From Bacteroidota bacterium (lineage in GTDB: Bacteria; Bacteroidota; Bacteroidia; Cytophagales; Cyclobacteriaceae), in assembly GCA_018267135.1 (NCBI GenBank), contig JAFDZA010000019.1, positions 43,752-107,751 of the forward strand: a DNA stretch of 64,000 nucleotides. Direction: 5' to 3'. A model generated the notes under the pieces. It was not told the origin of the DNA and did not search any database. It saw only the letters and a list, made by a program, of their open reading frames with translations. This document shows, piece by piece, positions 51,065 to 60,836 of this stretch (its first letter is position 1; each line of letters starts with the position of its first letter). The translations under genes and the position numbers were made by a program.

Positions 51065-52897
51065 TTATTTTTCATCGGCACATTGAAAAATGTTTTTCAT
51101 ATCCGCATTGTTTTTCTCATGTGCCGCATTTGATTTTAATAATTGAACGATTTTTCGTTTCAGGGTTTTATTTTTCCAAAGCGAGCAAACGTCTTCTCCT
51201 CTTTTTAGGCGCCCTTTGGTTAATTTATCGGTAATGTCTGTTTTTAGTTTATAAAAGGTAGCCCGGTCAATATCGGCCGACCAGGTAGAACGGAATACAG
51301 ATTCACTTTCCTGAAGCTGATCTATCCGTCCTTTGGAATTGGCAATGTTATCGGTCAGTTCGGAAAGTGTTTTTTCCGTCAGGCTGGGTAAATTGGTAAC
51401 GGTAATAGACGCTAATGAAATAACGGCCGCCAATGCGCTGATGGATTTATTTTGTTCCTGGCTTTGCACCAACCCAATAATACCCGAAAGAGCACCCGTT
51501 ATTACAGCCGCCTTCTTCCACCACGGCCGGTTAATTTGTGCCTGCATTTTTTCCAGCGTGCTTTTATAAAGCATTTCCGTTTTCAAAAACTTTTGAACGG
51601 TGGTAAGCAGTGAATCTTTTTGCTGCCCCAGGTTGGTAGGATCGGGCCGGTCTTTTACGGAAAGTTCCAGAATTTTGTAAACGGTTTTTCCGGCATCACT
51701 TTTCTCGGTAACCGAAAGGGCCAGGTTAAATGTATAAGCCCGATCCACTAAATTATAGGGCAGCACGCCTTTCGATTTAACCTTGATGAATGCACTGTAT
51801 TTTTGCAATTCTAATTTATTAGCCAAGCTCCCGATGCCGGGCGGCAGAGCCAGATCGCTAAAGCGAAAATCATATTTATCTAAATTATCGCCCGACACAT
51901 TCAGGTATGTAACCACCGAATCGCCTTCTTCAAATTCTTTTTTGGTAAAATCGCCCACTACTACCGTGCGGTGTTTTTTAGGTGGCACTACCCACACTCT
52001 CTTTTCAATTTGATGCGACTCATCGCTTACCGTAACTGATAGCATCATGGGCTTCACTTCCCGCACGTAGTCGTCCGGATTAATGGCATTAAAAATAATT
52101 TTACTGCCGGTAATCCGATAGCGGTTGCTTTTGGGGTGATAATCATAATGCAGTTTTTTATGGTCGTCATCATCGGCTGTAAAATCTAAAACTGTTTCTT
52201 TGCCCGGTTCGGTAAACAGTGTGTCGGGGAGGGCATACCGAAAGGAAGGTGGAGTATCTATGTCTTTTATTTTGAAAGTCAGTACCCGGGTTGATACCGC
52301 ACTATCAGCTCCCACTAATGTAATCCGTAGTTTGGCATATCTTTTTTGCGCTTCGGCATTGGAGGGCACCCATTGCAAAACTAATTGATCGCCCATCTGC
52401 TCGATACGGCAACTATCAAACGAACGAAGATTTACATTTTCATTAAAAAGAAAATACGGTGTTGCCGGTTGGTTTGAAAGAGCATTGCTTTTTAATTGAG
52501 CCGACAAAAGAAAAGGCTGGTTTTCTTCTACTGAAATGGTATCGGGCAGTTGCCTGTCAAATTCTATTGACGGGTTTTTTCTTTGCGATTTTACCAGAAG
52601 CTCCAGTGTAGCTTCATCCTTTTGTTTCCCAAGTGAATCAAGCAAAAAAAAGGTGACCAAATAATACGGCTTGTCGCCCGGTTGGGGCGTCCACCTAAAC
52701 CGGTCGCCCTCAAGAACCGAACCGCTTGGCTGGCCTTGCATGGTTAGGGAGTATTTTTTTATCTGATTAGCTTCCAGACGGATGAAAACAGGTTGCCCTG
52801 GCCATGCTTCTACTCTCGAAGCTGTGTGTAAAATCAGTTGCTGTGCAAACCCCGTTGAGGCTATGGCAAATAAACAGGCAACAAAAAAGACTCTCAT
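51065..52897 (-). CDS. Large exported protein with Ig-like repeats and a C-terminal membrane/helical part
   Basis: A 610-residue protein. Translation from MRVFFVACLF gives a signal peptide ending at STGFAQ. Up to about residue 440 it is beta-rich, with two or three cadherin/Ig-like units marked by PDTISVEENQPF and TADDDDHKKLHYDYHP. From about 440 the character changes: a helical region, then an apolar stretch near 465-510 (KKAAVITGALSGIIGLVQ and ALAAVISLASITV) and a long charged helical tail. I do not recognise the full architecture. The late apolar stretch suggests membrane insertion or a self-associating domain. It is divergent from tetR. Confidence 0.7.
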   Translation of the reverse strand: MRVFFVACLFAIASTGFAQQLILHTASRVEAWPGQPVFIRLEANQIKKYSLTMQGQPSGSVLEGDRFRWTPQPGDKPYYLVTFFLLDSLGKQKDEATLELLVKSQRKNPSIEFDRQLPDTISVEENQPFLLSAQLKSNALSNQPATPYFLFNENVNLRSFDSCRIEQMGDQLVLQWVPSNAEAQKRYAKLRITLVGADSAVSTRVLTFKIKDIDTPPSFRYALPDTLFTEPGKETVLDFTADDDDHKKLHYDYHPKSNRYRITGSKIIFNAINPDDYVREVKPMMLSVTVSDESHQIEKRVWVVPPKKHRTVVVGDFTKKEFEEGDSVVTYLNVSGDNLDKYDFRFSDLALPPGIGSLANKLELQKYSAFIKVKSKGVLPYNLVDRAYTFNLALSVTEKSDAGKTVYKILELSVKDRPDPTNLGQQKDSLLTTVQKFLKTEMLYKSTLEKMQAQINRPWWKKAAVITGALSGIIGLVQSQEQNKSISALAAVISLASITVTNLPSLTEKTLSELTDNIANSKGRIDQLQESESVFRSTWSADIDRATFYKLKTDITDKLTKGRLKRGEDVCSLWKNKTLKRKIVQLLKSNAAHEKNNADMKNIFQCADEK

Positions 52898-52961
52898 TTT
52901 CAGAAAATACGAAGGCAAAATGCAAGTCAATTCTTAAGAAAATCTTTAGAAGCGTTATTCC

Positions 52962-52991
52962 CCCACTCTTTTTAAATAAAAAAAGAGTGGG
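52962..52991. repeat. Perfect 12-base inverted repeat in a divergent promoter region
   Basis: CCCACTCTTTTT and AAAAAGAGTGGG are separated by a 6-base AT loop. The hairpin lies between two divergent start codons rather than at a gene end, about 65 bases upstream of one gene and 105 of the other. It may be a regulatory hairpin, an operator or a relic terminator. Confidence 0.6.
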
Positions 52992-53042
52992 ATCAAAAAA
53001 ACTTTAATACTGATAATCAATGGGTTGCCTTTCGTTTTGAAA

Positions 53043-53071
53043 TAAACACCGGTTAAATGATAAACAGTGTT
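53043..53071 (+). promoter_or_regulatory. Candidate TetR operator upstream of tetR
   Basis: TAAACACCGGTTAA at 53043-53056 and AACAGTGTT at 53063-53071 lie 25-50 bases before the tetR start. The second is the exact complement of AACACTGTT found before tolC, and the first shares TAAACAC and GTTAA with that same site. AACAC and GTGTT also form inverted arms around this segment. Confidence 0.5.
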
Positions 53072-53095
53072 CATAAAAACACGTAATGTTGTGCC

Positions 53096-53734
53096 ATGGG
53101 TGTACGAGAACGAAAAGCACGCGATCGCCAAGAAATGCGCGACATCATTTTAAAATCGGCTTATCATCTGTTTCTGGAGAAAGGATTTGCCGATGTCAGC
53201 ATCCGCAATGTGGCCGAAGCGATTGAGTATAGCCCGGCTACCATCTATCTGTACTTCAAAGACAAAAATGAAATTATTCATGCCTTGCACAGCCAGGGGT
53301 TTGGTTTGCTAAACAAACATTTTCAGCCACTCTATAAAATAGCCGATCCGTTTGAGCGACTGAGAGAAATGGGGAAAGCCTATATCCGGTTTGCCATTAA
53401 AAATGCTGAAATGTACAAGCTGCTATTTGTCCGTTCGGAGCCAATGGACCATCTGGCCGGATGTGAAGATAAAAACTGGGAAGAGGGCGACAGTGCTTTT
53501 AATGCATTGTCGCAAACGATCGAGCAGTGTAAGCAAAAAGGGTATTTCAAAAAATTTGATACGCACCAGTTTTCTATGATGGTGTGGAGTTTTACGCACG
53601 GGCTTTGTGCCTTGCGGCTAAGCGGGCATTTAGGTCGTGTAAAAGAAGAACGCGAAGGCAAGCGGAAGTTAGACCAGATTATGAACGAAACCTTGGAAAC
53701 ATTTATCCATACTTTAGAAAAACTAAAACAGTAA
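53096..53734 (+). CDS. TetR/AcrR family transcriptional repressor
   Basis: A 212-residue regulator. The N-terminal helix-turn-helix is clear at about 28-47 (ADVSIRNVAEAIEYSPATIYLYF), followed by FKDKNEIIHAL. The ligand-binding C-terminal part is variable, as in the family. The gene sits just before a tolC-adaptor-pump operon in the same direction and probably represses it and itself; candidate operators occur at both sites. A typical inducer would be a substrate of the pump. Confidence 0.9.
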   Translation: MGVRERKARDRQEMRDIILKSAYHLFLEKGFADVSIRNVAEAIEYSPATIYLYFKDKNEIIHALHSQGFGLLNKHFQPLYKIADPFERLREMGKAYIRFAIKNAEMYKLLFVRSEPMDHLAGCEDKNWEEGDSAFNALSQTIEQCKQKGYFKKFDTHQFSMMVWSFTHGLCALRLSGHLGRVKEEREGKRKLDQIMNETLETFIHTLEKLKQ

Positions 53735-53752
53735 ATTTTTTTACTTTACTTA

Positions 53753-53765
53753 TAAACACTGTTAA
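53753..53765 (+). promoter_or_regulatory. Candidate TetR operator upstream of tolC
   Basis: TAAACACTGTTAA lies 12 bases before the tolC start codon. Its core AACACTGTT is the complement of the AACAGTGTT found upstream of tetR. A second GTTAA-like half, TTTTTTTAAC, follows immediately. Confidence 0.5.
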
Positions 53766-53776
53766 TTTTTTTAACA

Positions 53777-55147
53777 ATGAAAACCAAAATAGGATTACTA
53801 TTGATTGGCTGGCTGGTTGCCACTCCGCTCTCGGCACAAACAACGGTGCTGGAAGGCTACATCCAGGAAGGGCTGAAGAATAATTTGCAATTGCAGCAAG
53901 AGCAACTCAATTATGAACGAAGCTTAGAAAATCTGGCACTGGCTAAAGCATTGTTTCTGCCGTATGCCGGAGTCAATGCTTCTTATCAGCTGGCGGATGG
54001 TGGAAGAAAAATATCTATTCCGGTGGGCGATTTGGTTAATCCGGTGTATCAGAATCTTAACGCTATAAACGCTGCGCTGCACAATGGAGCCCCCTCGTAT
54101 CCTTTCATTGCCAATCAAAATACCAATTTTCTAGCCACCAACTTTCATGATACCAAAGTGCGGGTCATTCAACCTCTGTTTAACCCCGAAATTTACTTTA
54201 ACTACAAAGCGCAAAAAGAATTGGTTACCGTACAGCAAGCCCAAAAAAAAGTTTACGAAAACCAATTGCGGTATGAAATTGCTTCGGCCTATTTTCAATA
54301 CCTGCAAGGTTTGGATGCCGTACAAATTCTTAAAAACACACGGAATATCTTGTTGCAAGTGCAAAAAGTTAATCAATCGCTGGTAGCTAATGCTAAAGCC
54401 ACTAAAGATATTGTACTCAACACCGAATATCAGTTGGTAAAAACCGAACAGCAGCAGGTAGCGAATGAAAAGAATGTAGAAGTAGCCCGATCGTATTTTA
54501 ATTTTCTGCTCAACCGGGAATTTAATTCTCCGATTTTAAAAGACACACTCCTTTCAGCCTCTCTTTCCGATTCGGAAGAAATATCCACGCTAACAAAAAC
54601 GGCTTTATCGCAGCGGCAAGAAATCATTCAATTACAAAACGGGCTGCATGCCAATGAGCAACTGATTTATCTTAATAAAGGCAATGCCTTATTTCCCAAA
54701 GTAAATGTAGTGGGCGACATCGGCTACCAGGGCTTTTACTACACCTTTGGCAGCAGCCAGCAATATTGGCTGGTTCAGTTTGGATTAACGTGGGATCTTT
54801 TTAAAGGAGGCGAAAAGAAAGCGCGAGTACAGCAAGCCCGCATTGATTATCGGGTAACCGAAAACAAAATGGAGCAAATGAAAAAACAAATAGAACTGCA
54901 GGTAATACAATCGCATTACGAACTTAAATCGGCCCGGCAAGCGTATCGGGCATCGCAACAGGGCGAACGAAGCGCAGAAAAATCGTTTGAGATCATCCGG
55001 TCTAAATACAGCGAGGGCGCTGCCCTGTTAATTGAATTTTTAGATGCTCAAAACAATTATACCACGGCCCAACTCACCCGCTCCATTAACCAGTATGAGT
55101 TGCTCCGCCAGGCCGCAGCTTTACAAAAGACCATCAGCAATCTATAA
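53777..55147 (+). CDS. TolC family outer-membrane efflux channel
   Basis: A 456-residue outer-membrane factor with a signal peptide ending at PLSAQ and the long alternating helices of TolC. Two internal repeats are seen, as in the family: ELVTVQQAQKKVYENQLRYEIASAYFQYLQGLD-type helices in the first half and RQAYRASQQGERSAEKSFEIIRSKYSEG in the second, each split here to short quotes. It forms the exit duct for the RND pump downstream. The gene follows tetR after 42 bases and is followed by the adaptor gene after 8 bases. Confidence 0.92.
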   Translation: MKTKIGLLLIGWLVATPLSAQTTVLEGYIQEGLKNNLQLQQEQLNYERSLENLALAKALFLPYAGVNASYQLADGGRKISIPVGDLVNPVYQNLNAINAALHNGAPSYPFIANQNTNFLATNFHDTKVRVIQPLFNPEIYFNYKAQKELVTVQQAQKKVYENQLRYEIASAYFQYLQGLDAVQILKNTRNILLQVQKVNQSLVANAKATKDIVLNTEYQLVKTEQQQVANEKNVEVARSYFNFLLNREFNSPILKDTLLSASLSDSEEISTLTKTALSQRQEIIQLQNGLHANEQLIYLNKGNALFPKVNVVGDIGYQGFYYTFGSSQQYWLVQFGLTWDLFKGGEKKARVQQARIDYRVTENKMEQMKKQIELQVIQSHYELKSARQAYRASQQGERSAEKSFEIIRSKYSEGAALLIEFLDAQNNYTTAQLTRSINQYELLRQAAALQKTISNL

Positions 55148-55155
55148 TCTCCTGT

Positions 55156-56205
55156 ATGAAAAAAAATCTCCTGTTCGGGTTAGCCATCAGTTTCTTTTTA
55201 GGATCGTGTGGCAAAAAAGAAAAAAGCAACGCTTCGCTTGCCCTCAATGAATCGGCCGTGGCCGTACAGTTGGTAGCAGCCGAGCCGGTTCAATATAGCC
55301 TTCCGGTAATCAGCTCGGGGCTGATTAGTACCGAAACTGAAGCAAAACTTTCCTTTAAAGTAAGTGGGATTGTCTCAAAAATTTATGTGAAAGAAGGAGA
55401 TGACGTAAAAGAAGGACAATGGCTGGCTTCGCTGGATCAGACAGAAGTAAAGGCGCAAATGGCTCAGGCCAAAAACAATTTAACCAAAGCCCAGCGCGAT
55501 CTGGAACGGGGGAAGCGCCTGCTGAAAGACTCCGCAGCCACCCTGGAGCAAATACAGAATCTGCAAACGGCTTTTGAGGTAGCGCAAGAAAATTTCAGAA
55601 TTGCTTCGTTCAATTATCGGTATTCATCTATTCATGCCAACCAATCCGGAAAAATTATAAAAAAATTTATTAACGAAGGCGAACTGGTAAGTGCCGGCAC
55701 ACCGGTACTCATGCTAAACTCGGCCGCTAAAAATGAATGGATTGTAAAAATCGGGTTGCCCGATGTGGATTGGGTGCGTGTAAAAAAAGGCGATCGCGCC
55801 ACCATCACTACCGATGCTTATCCCAACGAATCGTTTGAGGGTGTACTAAATGTAATTAACGAAGGAGCCGACCCGGTAAACGGGCTTTACGCGGCCGAGA
55901 TACAAGTGCTGCCCGGCAACCAAAAATTGGCAACCGGTCTTTTTGCCAGCGTACAAATACTTCCCTCTACCATCACCAGGTTGGTGCGCGTGCCGGTAGA
56001 ATCGCTAGTGGATGGCCAGGGAAAGAGCGCTTTTGTTTTTGTCGTAAGGGCCGATCAAAAAACAGTTCGTAAAATACCTGTTACTGTTTCCTTTCTAAAA
56101 GAAAAATTTGCTTTCCTATCGGGAGGAATGGATTCGGTAAAAGAAGTAGTGGCGGCCGGTTCCGGCTTTCTGACTGAAACCAGTGAAGTAAAAATCAACC
56201 GCTAA
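55156..56205 (+). CDS. RND efflux periplasmic adaptor lipoprotein
   Basis: A 349-residue membrane-fusion protein. The lipobox FLGSC gives Cys18. The lipoyl/barrel-sandwich halves are seen at LSFKVSGIVSKIYVKEGDDV with LASLDQTEVKAQ and again at FINEGELVSAG, with a helical hairpin between (about 95-145) and beta-barrel and membrane-proximal domains after 185. It links the TolC channel to the RND pump. It lies between them in one operon, 8 bases after tolC and 6 bases before the pump gene. Confidence 0.93.
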   Translation: MKKNLLFGLAISFFLGSCGKKEKSNASLALNESAVAVQLVAAEPVQYSLPVISSGLISTETEAKLSFKVSGIVSKIYVKEGDDVKEGQWLASLDQTEVKAQMAQAKNNLTKAQRDLERGKRLLKDSAATLEQIQNLQTAFEVAQENFRIASFNYRYSSIHANQSGKIIKKFINEGELVSAGTPVLMLNSAAKNEWIVKIGLPDVDWVRVKKGDRATITTDAYPNESFEGVLNVINEGADPVNGLYAAEIQVLPGNQKLATGLFASVQILPSTITRLVRVPVESLVDGQGKSAFVFVVRADQKTVRKIPVTVSFLKEKFAFLSGGMDSVKEVVAAGSGFLTETSEVKINR

Positions 56206-56211
56206 AAGAGT

Positions 56212-59200
56212 ATGAAGATCGCTGAGTTTTCCGTTAAGAACTGGCAGTTTACGCTCATCATTTTTGTTTTGATGGTAGCGCTGGGATTAAATTCCTTGCT
56301 AACGATGCCGCGCGGGGAAGATCCTGAAACCACCGCGCCCTCATTTGCCATTATTGTGGTTTATCCCGGCACCAGCCCCATTGATATGGAGAAGTTGGTG
56401 GTAGATCCGATGGAAAAACGGTTTAATGATTTGGAAAACATCAAACGTATTACCTCCGATGTGTACGATGGGTTGGTTTCCATGCGGGTAGACTACAAAC
56501 ATGAAATGGATCCGGACGAAAAATACCAGGAAATAGTACGCGAAGTAAATGCCCTGCGGGGAGAACTGCCTCCCGATATTTTCGATATCCGCATCATTAA
56601 ATTTTCTTCTACCGATGTTAATATTTTACAACTTGCCTTGGTTTCAGAAACGGCCTCCTATCGCGACCTGCAAAAACAAATTGAACTTCTCGAAAGCCGG
56701 CTTGAAAAAGTAAAGAGTCTTAAAAAAATTGAAACCCACGGGTACCCTCAACAAAATGTGCGGGTCTCGCTAAATATTGAAAAACTGGCACAACTCCATA
56801 TTCCTTTAAACTATGTAATCGGGGCCATCCAAAGCAGAAACGTAAATATACCCGGAGGCAACATTGAAATGGGGGCTCGCAGGTTTAACATTAAAACCAG
56901 CGGAGATTATAAAGACATCCGTGAAATTGAAAATACCATAGTCTATACCGCTAACGCAAAAATTGTTTACCTGAAAGACATAGCCGAAATAGAAGCCGGC
57001 TATGAAGAGGAGACCTATCTTACCCGGCTAAATGGATTCAGAAGTGTACTGCTGACAGCCGCCCAAAAAGAGCAACAAAACATATTTGCAGTAGATGAAC
57101 AAATGACTCCGGTGCTCACCCAGTTTGAAAGCGAGCTGCCGTCTAATATGAAGATGGTTAAAAACTTTGATCAGGCGAAAAGCGTACAAAAGCGCCTGAC
57201 CCGGTTTGCAAAAGATTTTCTTATCGCTGTATTGCTGGTATCGGTTACGCTGCTGCCGTTAGGCAACCGGGCTGCTTTGGTGGTGATGATTTCCATTCCG
57301 CTTTCCATTTTTACCGGACTGTTTTTACTCGACATCCTTGGGTACTCCATCAACCAGCTTAGCATTGTGGGGCTGATTGTGGCGCTGGGTATTTTAGTGG
57401 ACGACTCCATTGTTGTTATTGAAAACATAGAACGTTACCTGCGTGCCGGCAAGCCCAAAAAAGAAGCGGCCATAGAAGCCACCAAGCAAATTGGCTTGGC
57501 CGTACTGGGCTGCACCGCTACCCTGATCCTCGCCTTTTTGCCATTGGTATTTTTGCCCGAACAAGCCGGAGATTTCATCCGGAGTTTGCCTATGGCGGTT
57601 ATCACTACGGTGCTGGCCTCTTTGTTTGTGTCGCTCACCATGGTTCCCTTTTTATCCAGCCGGTTGCTAAAAACACACACATCGAAGGAAGGAAATATTT
57701 TTTTACGGCTATTGAAAAAGGGAATTAGTCAATCCTACACACGGGTTCTCCACGAGTCTTTGCGCCATCCCTGGGTTACTTTAAGTATTGCTTTGGTTTT
57801 ATTTGTTTCCAGCTTGTTGTTGTTTCCTGTGGTGGGGTTCAGTTTGTTTCCAAAATCAGAAAAGCCTCAGTTTCTTATCAACATAGAAATGCCGGTAAGT
57901 ACCAGTTTGTATGAAACAGACCGGGTGGCGCGCTATGTGGAAGGCGAATTGAAAAAAGAAAGAGATATTATCTATTTCACTTCGAATATAGGCAAAGGCA
58001 ACCCCCGCATTTATTACAATGTTATTACCCGAAGCGAGTCGCCTAACTTTGCCCAGTTTTTTGTACAACTAAACAATCTCACTCCTGAGAAGAAAACAAA
58101 ATTGATTGACCATCTTCGCAGCCATTTTTTTTATTACCCCAATGCAAAAATTGAAGTAAAGGATTTTGAGCAAGGCCCTCCGCTGGAAGCCCCCATTGCC
58201 CTGCGTTTGTTTGGTGAAAATTTAGATACGCTGCGGAAAATTTCGATGGACGTGGAGGAAGTTTTGAAGAAGACGGACGGAACAATTTATGTAAATAATC
58301 CCATCGCCAACCAGCAAACCAGTCTCCACATAAAAATCAACAAAGAAAAAGCCGGTCAATTAGGAGTGGCCATAAGCGACATCGATAAAGTGGTAAGGCT
58401 CGGAGTGGCCGGGCTGAATGTAGGCAAATTTTCGCCTGGCGAGGGCGAAGACAAAATCAATATTAACGTAACCTTGCCCAAAGACAGAGTAGCAGGCTAC
58501 GATGTGTTTAATAATCTTTTTGTAAACTCGGCCTTGGGGCAGGCTATTCCATTGCGCCAGCTGGCTTCCGTAGAATTTGAGACATCTACGAATTTAATAA
58601 GGCATTATGATAAAGATCGGTTTTCTACCGTTACGGCTTTTGTAAAAAGCGGATACCTGTACGAAGAAGTAACACGTGCTGTGTTAAAAAAATTAGATCA
58701 ATATACTTTCCCAAAAGGGTACCGGTATATGGCGGCCGGAGAAGTGGAGAACAAGCAAGAATCGTTTGGCGGACTGGGCACTATTATTTTGATTACAGTC
58801 TTTGGTTTTATTGCCGTGCTGGTGTTGGAGTTTGGCAACTTCAAAAGCACGCTTATTGTTTTATCGGTTATACCGCTGGGTATCATCGGTGCAGTAGCGA
58901 TGCTGTTCCTTACCGGCAACCCTATGTCGTTTGTAGCAGTCGTAGGGTTAATTGCGCTGGTGGGTATTGAAGTGAAGAATTCTATTTTGCTGGTGGATTT
59001 TACCCATCAGTTACGTGAGCGGGGAGTTCCTTTGGACGAAGCCATTGAACATGCCGGAGAAATTCGTTTTGTGCCGATCGTACTTACTTCTCTTACGGCT
59101 ATAGGTGGGTTAATTCCTTTGGCTATCGAAGGCAATCCGCTGTACTCGCCCCTGGCGTTGGTTATTATTGGCGGGCTGATCAGTTCCACCTTGCTTTCGC

Positions 59201-59286
59201 GCCTGGTTACTCCGGTTATGTATAAACTGCTTCCTCCCAAAGTAGAGGTCATTGGCAAACAGCCGGGCGATATTCCGTTAGAGTAA
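56212..59286 (+). CDS. RND efflux pump permease (AcrB/MexB superfamily)
   Basis: A 1024-residue proton-driven transporter with twelve membrane helices and two large periplasmic loops. The membrane-core motif GILVDDSIVVIENIERYL contains the paired aspartates of proton relay, and GLIALVGIEVKNSILLVDF is the matching second-half segment. The N-terminus, SVKNWQFTLIIFVLMV and PRGEDPETTAP, is typical of the subgroup of heavy-metal/multidrug RND pumps in Bacteroidota. Specific substrates cannot be read from the sequence. It closes the tetR-regulated operon. Confidence 0.94.
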   Translation: MKIAEFSVKNWQFTLIIFVLMVALGLNSLLTMPRGEDPETTAPSFAIIVVYPGTSPIDMEKLVVDPMEKRFNDLENIKRITSDVYDGLVSMRVDYKHEMDPDEKYQEIVREVNALRGELPPDIFDIRIIKFSSTDVNILQLALVSETASYRDLQKQIELLESRLEKVKSLKKIETHGYPQQNVRVSLNIEKLAQLHIPLNYVIGAIQSRNVNIPGGNIEMGARRFNIKTSGDYKDIREIENTIVYTANAKIVYLKDIAEIEAGYEEETYLTRLNGFRSVLLTAAQKEQQNIFAVDEQMTPVLTQFESELPSNMKMVKNFDQAKSVQKRLTRFAKDFLIAVLLVSVTLLPLGNRAALVVMISIPLSIFTGLFLLDILGYSINQLSIVGLIVALGILVDDSIVVIENIERYLRAGKPKKEAAIEATKQIGLAVLGCTATLILAFLPLVFLPEQAGDFIRSLPMAVITTVLASLFVSLTMVPFLSSRLLKTHTSKEGNIFLRLLKKGISQSYTRVLHESLRHPWVTLSIALVLFVSSLLLFPVVGFSLFPKSEKPQFLINIEMPVSTSLYETDRVARYVEGELKKERDIIYFTSNIGKGNPRIYYNVITRSESPNFAQFFVQLNNLTPEKKTKLIDHLRSHFFYYPNAKIEVKDFEQGPPLEAPIALRLFGENLDTLRKISMDVEEVLKKTDGTIYVNNPIANQQTSLHIKINKEKAGQLGVAISDIDKVVRLGVAGLNVGKFSPGEGEDKININVTLPKDRVAGYDVFNNLFVNSALGQAIPLRQLASVEFETSTNLIRHYDKDRFSTVTAFVKSGYLYEEVTRAVLKKLDQYTFPKGYRYMAAGEVENKQESFGGLGTIILITVFGFIAVLVLEFGNFKSTLIVLSVIPLGIIGAVAMLFLTGNPMSFVAVVGLIALVGIEVKNSILLVDFTHQLRERGVPLDEAIEHAGEIRFVPIVLTSLTAIGGLIPLAIEGNPLYSPLALVIIGGLISSTLLSRLVTPVMYKLLPPKVEVIGKQPGDIPLE

Positions 59287-59312
59287 ATGCTTTTAGAAAA
59301 TGCTCAGACAAG

Positions 59313-60737
59313 CTAAGACAAAATTCGAACCTTGTATTCTTCGTAGCGCTGAAGTACTTGCTTTACATAAAGTACGGGGCCATCGCATCGGCAATACCCG
59401 GCAGAAGAAACCGAATCGCGGTAGTATTTGGGGTTCGATTTCTGGCTGAGGTAATAGGCCACGTGGTCTTCCCACACATCAGGTTTTTTGCCGTATTTTT
59501 TGCTTAGTTTTTGCGCATCTATTACGTGCATAAGTCCCGCATTGTACGAAGCCAGAATAAATTTTTTTCGTTCACTGTCATCCGGTACGGTTTTTTTCCA
59601 GTAGTCATCTAAAAATTTCAGGTAGCGCACACCGGCAAAAATATTCTGATCAGGGTCCCACAAATTTTTTATTCCAAAGTGTTGGCCTGTTTCGGGCATT
59701 ACTTGCATAACCCCAATGGCACCGGCCCATGATTCTACCTGCGGATTAAAATTTGATTCCTGAAAAGCTACAGAGGCCAGCAGGCGCCAATCCCATCCTA
59801 ATTCGGCAGCACCTTTTTTCAATTGAGTATCAAAGGGCGAAAGTTTTTTGGTGGTTAATGGAATATCGGTGGTCATCATAGATACCAGAAACCGGGGGCT
59901 GTTATAGTAGCGATCGTAAATAATCTGAAATACACCTTGTTTCTTAATCTCAACAAGCCATTGATTGATACCTGCGAGCAACTCGGGCGAATTTTTTCGT
60001 AGCCCCCAGCCTATCTGTTGTGGCAAGCTGATGACGGTATTGATGTCGAGATTAGGGTAATATAACTCGCATACTTGGGCTATCATTTGGTCAGCCACGG
60101 CATATTGAATTTCGCCCATCGCTACTTTTTGTATGAGTGATTCCGTTTCCGAGTCGGCACTGTCTTCTCGTATAATTATTTCTTTCCCAATTTCATCCGA
60201 CAAGTTTTGTAAACGGTCTATAAAAGAGGAGCCGTTTTTTACATACACTTCTTTCCCGCCCAATTCTACGGCATTGCGCAATAATTTTTTTTCGATCTGA
60301 TCGGCCGGCAACCTACGCCAGTGAGTAGGTTTTTTTTGTACGAGCACTTGTTGTGTTTGAAATAAAGCTTCGCTGAAGGAAACATATTTGGTGCGCTCTT
60401 GCGTGATGGTGAGCGGGAAGGCAACAATATCACCTTCTCCACGGTTGAGTTTATCTAGCGCCTCTTCTATGCTTGCCATCACCCGCACCTTCAGGTCAAC
60501 ATGCAGGATCGCTGCCAGCCGTTGCAATAACTCATACTCAAACCCCATGGTGCGGCCTTTGTAGATAAAGTAGCTAACCGAGTTGTTGTCAATAATCGCT
60601 TCGATGTAGCCGCGCTTTTGTATGTCTTTCAGGTCGCACTGCAACAGAGGCCGCAGTGTAAAGTGGGCTTCCCGCTTCGAATGGAAGCAGTTAGTAAGGC
60701 AAAATAAAAGGAGAATACTGAAAATTCTTCCAGCCAT
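59313..60737 (-). CDS. MltF-like membrane-bound lytic transglycosylase
   Basis: A 474-residue protein combining an extracellular solute-binding domain (family 3, about 40-285) and a C-terminal lysozyme-like SLT domain (about 300-450). The catalytic glutamate is Glu327 in ASVAFQESNFNP, with AIGVMQVMPETGQHFG and ASYNAGLMHV completing the SLT site. LTNC gives a lipobox with Cys17. It cleaves peptidoglycan glycan strands; the solute-binding part probably responds to muropeptides. It converges on the RND operon with 26 bases between stops. Confidence 0.92.
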   Translation of the reverse strand: MAGRIFSILLLFCLTNCFHSKREAHFTLRPLLQCDLKDIQKRGYIEAIIDNNSVSYFIYKGRTMGFEYELLQRLAAILHVDLKVRVMASIEEALDKLNRGEGDIVAFPLTITQERTKYVSFSEALFQTQQVLVQKKPTHWRRLPADQIEKKLLRNAVELGGKEVYVKNGSSFIDRLQNLSDEIGKEIIIREDSADSETESLIQKVAMGEIQYAVADQMIAQVCELYYPNLDINTVISLPQQIGWGLRKNSPELLAGINQWLVEIKKQGVFQIIYDRYYNSPRFLVSMMTTDIPLTTKKLSPFDTQLKKGAAELGWDWRLLASVAFQESNFNPQVESWAGAIGVMQVMPETGQHFGIKNLWDPDQNIFAGVRYLKFLDDYWKKTVPDDSERKKFILASYNAGLMHVIDAQKLSKKYGKKPDVWEDHVAYYLSQKSNPKYYRDSVSSAGYCRCDGPVLYVKQVLQRYEEYKVRILS

Positions 60738-60836
60738 GGTGGAAGATAGAAAAAGAGCAAGAAATAAAAAAGCTCATCAAAACACTATTCAAAAATTAAA
60801 GTTGTGCCAGCAATTAAAGCCTCTCATCTATTTCAT

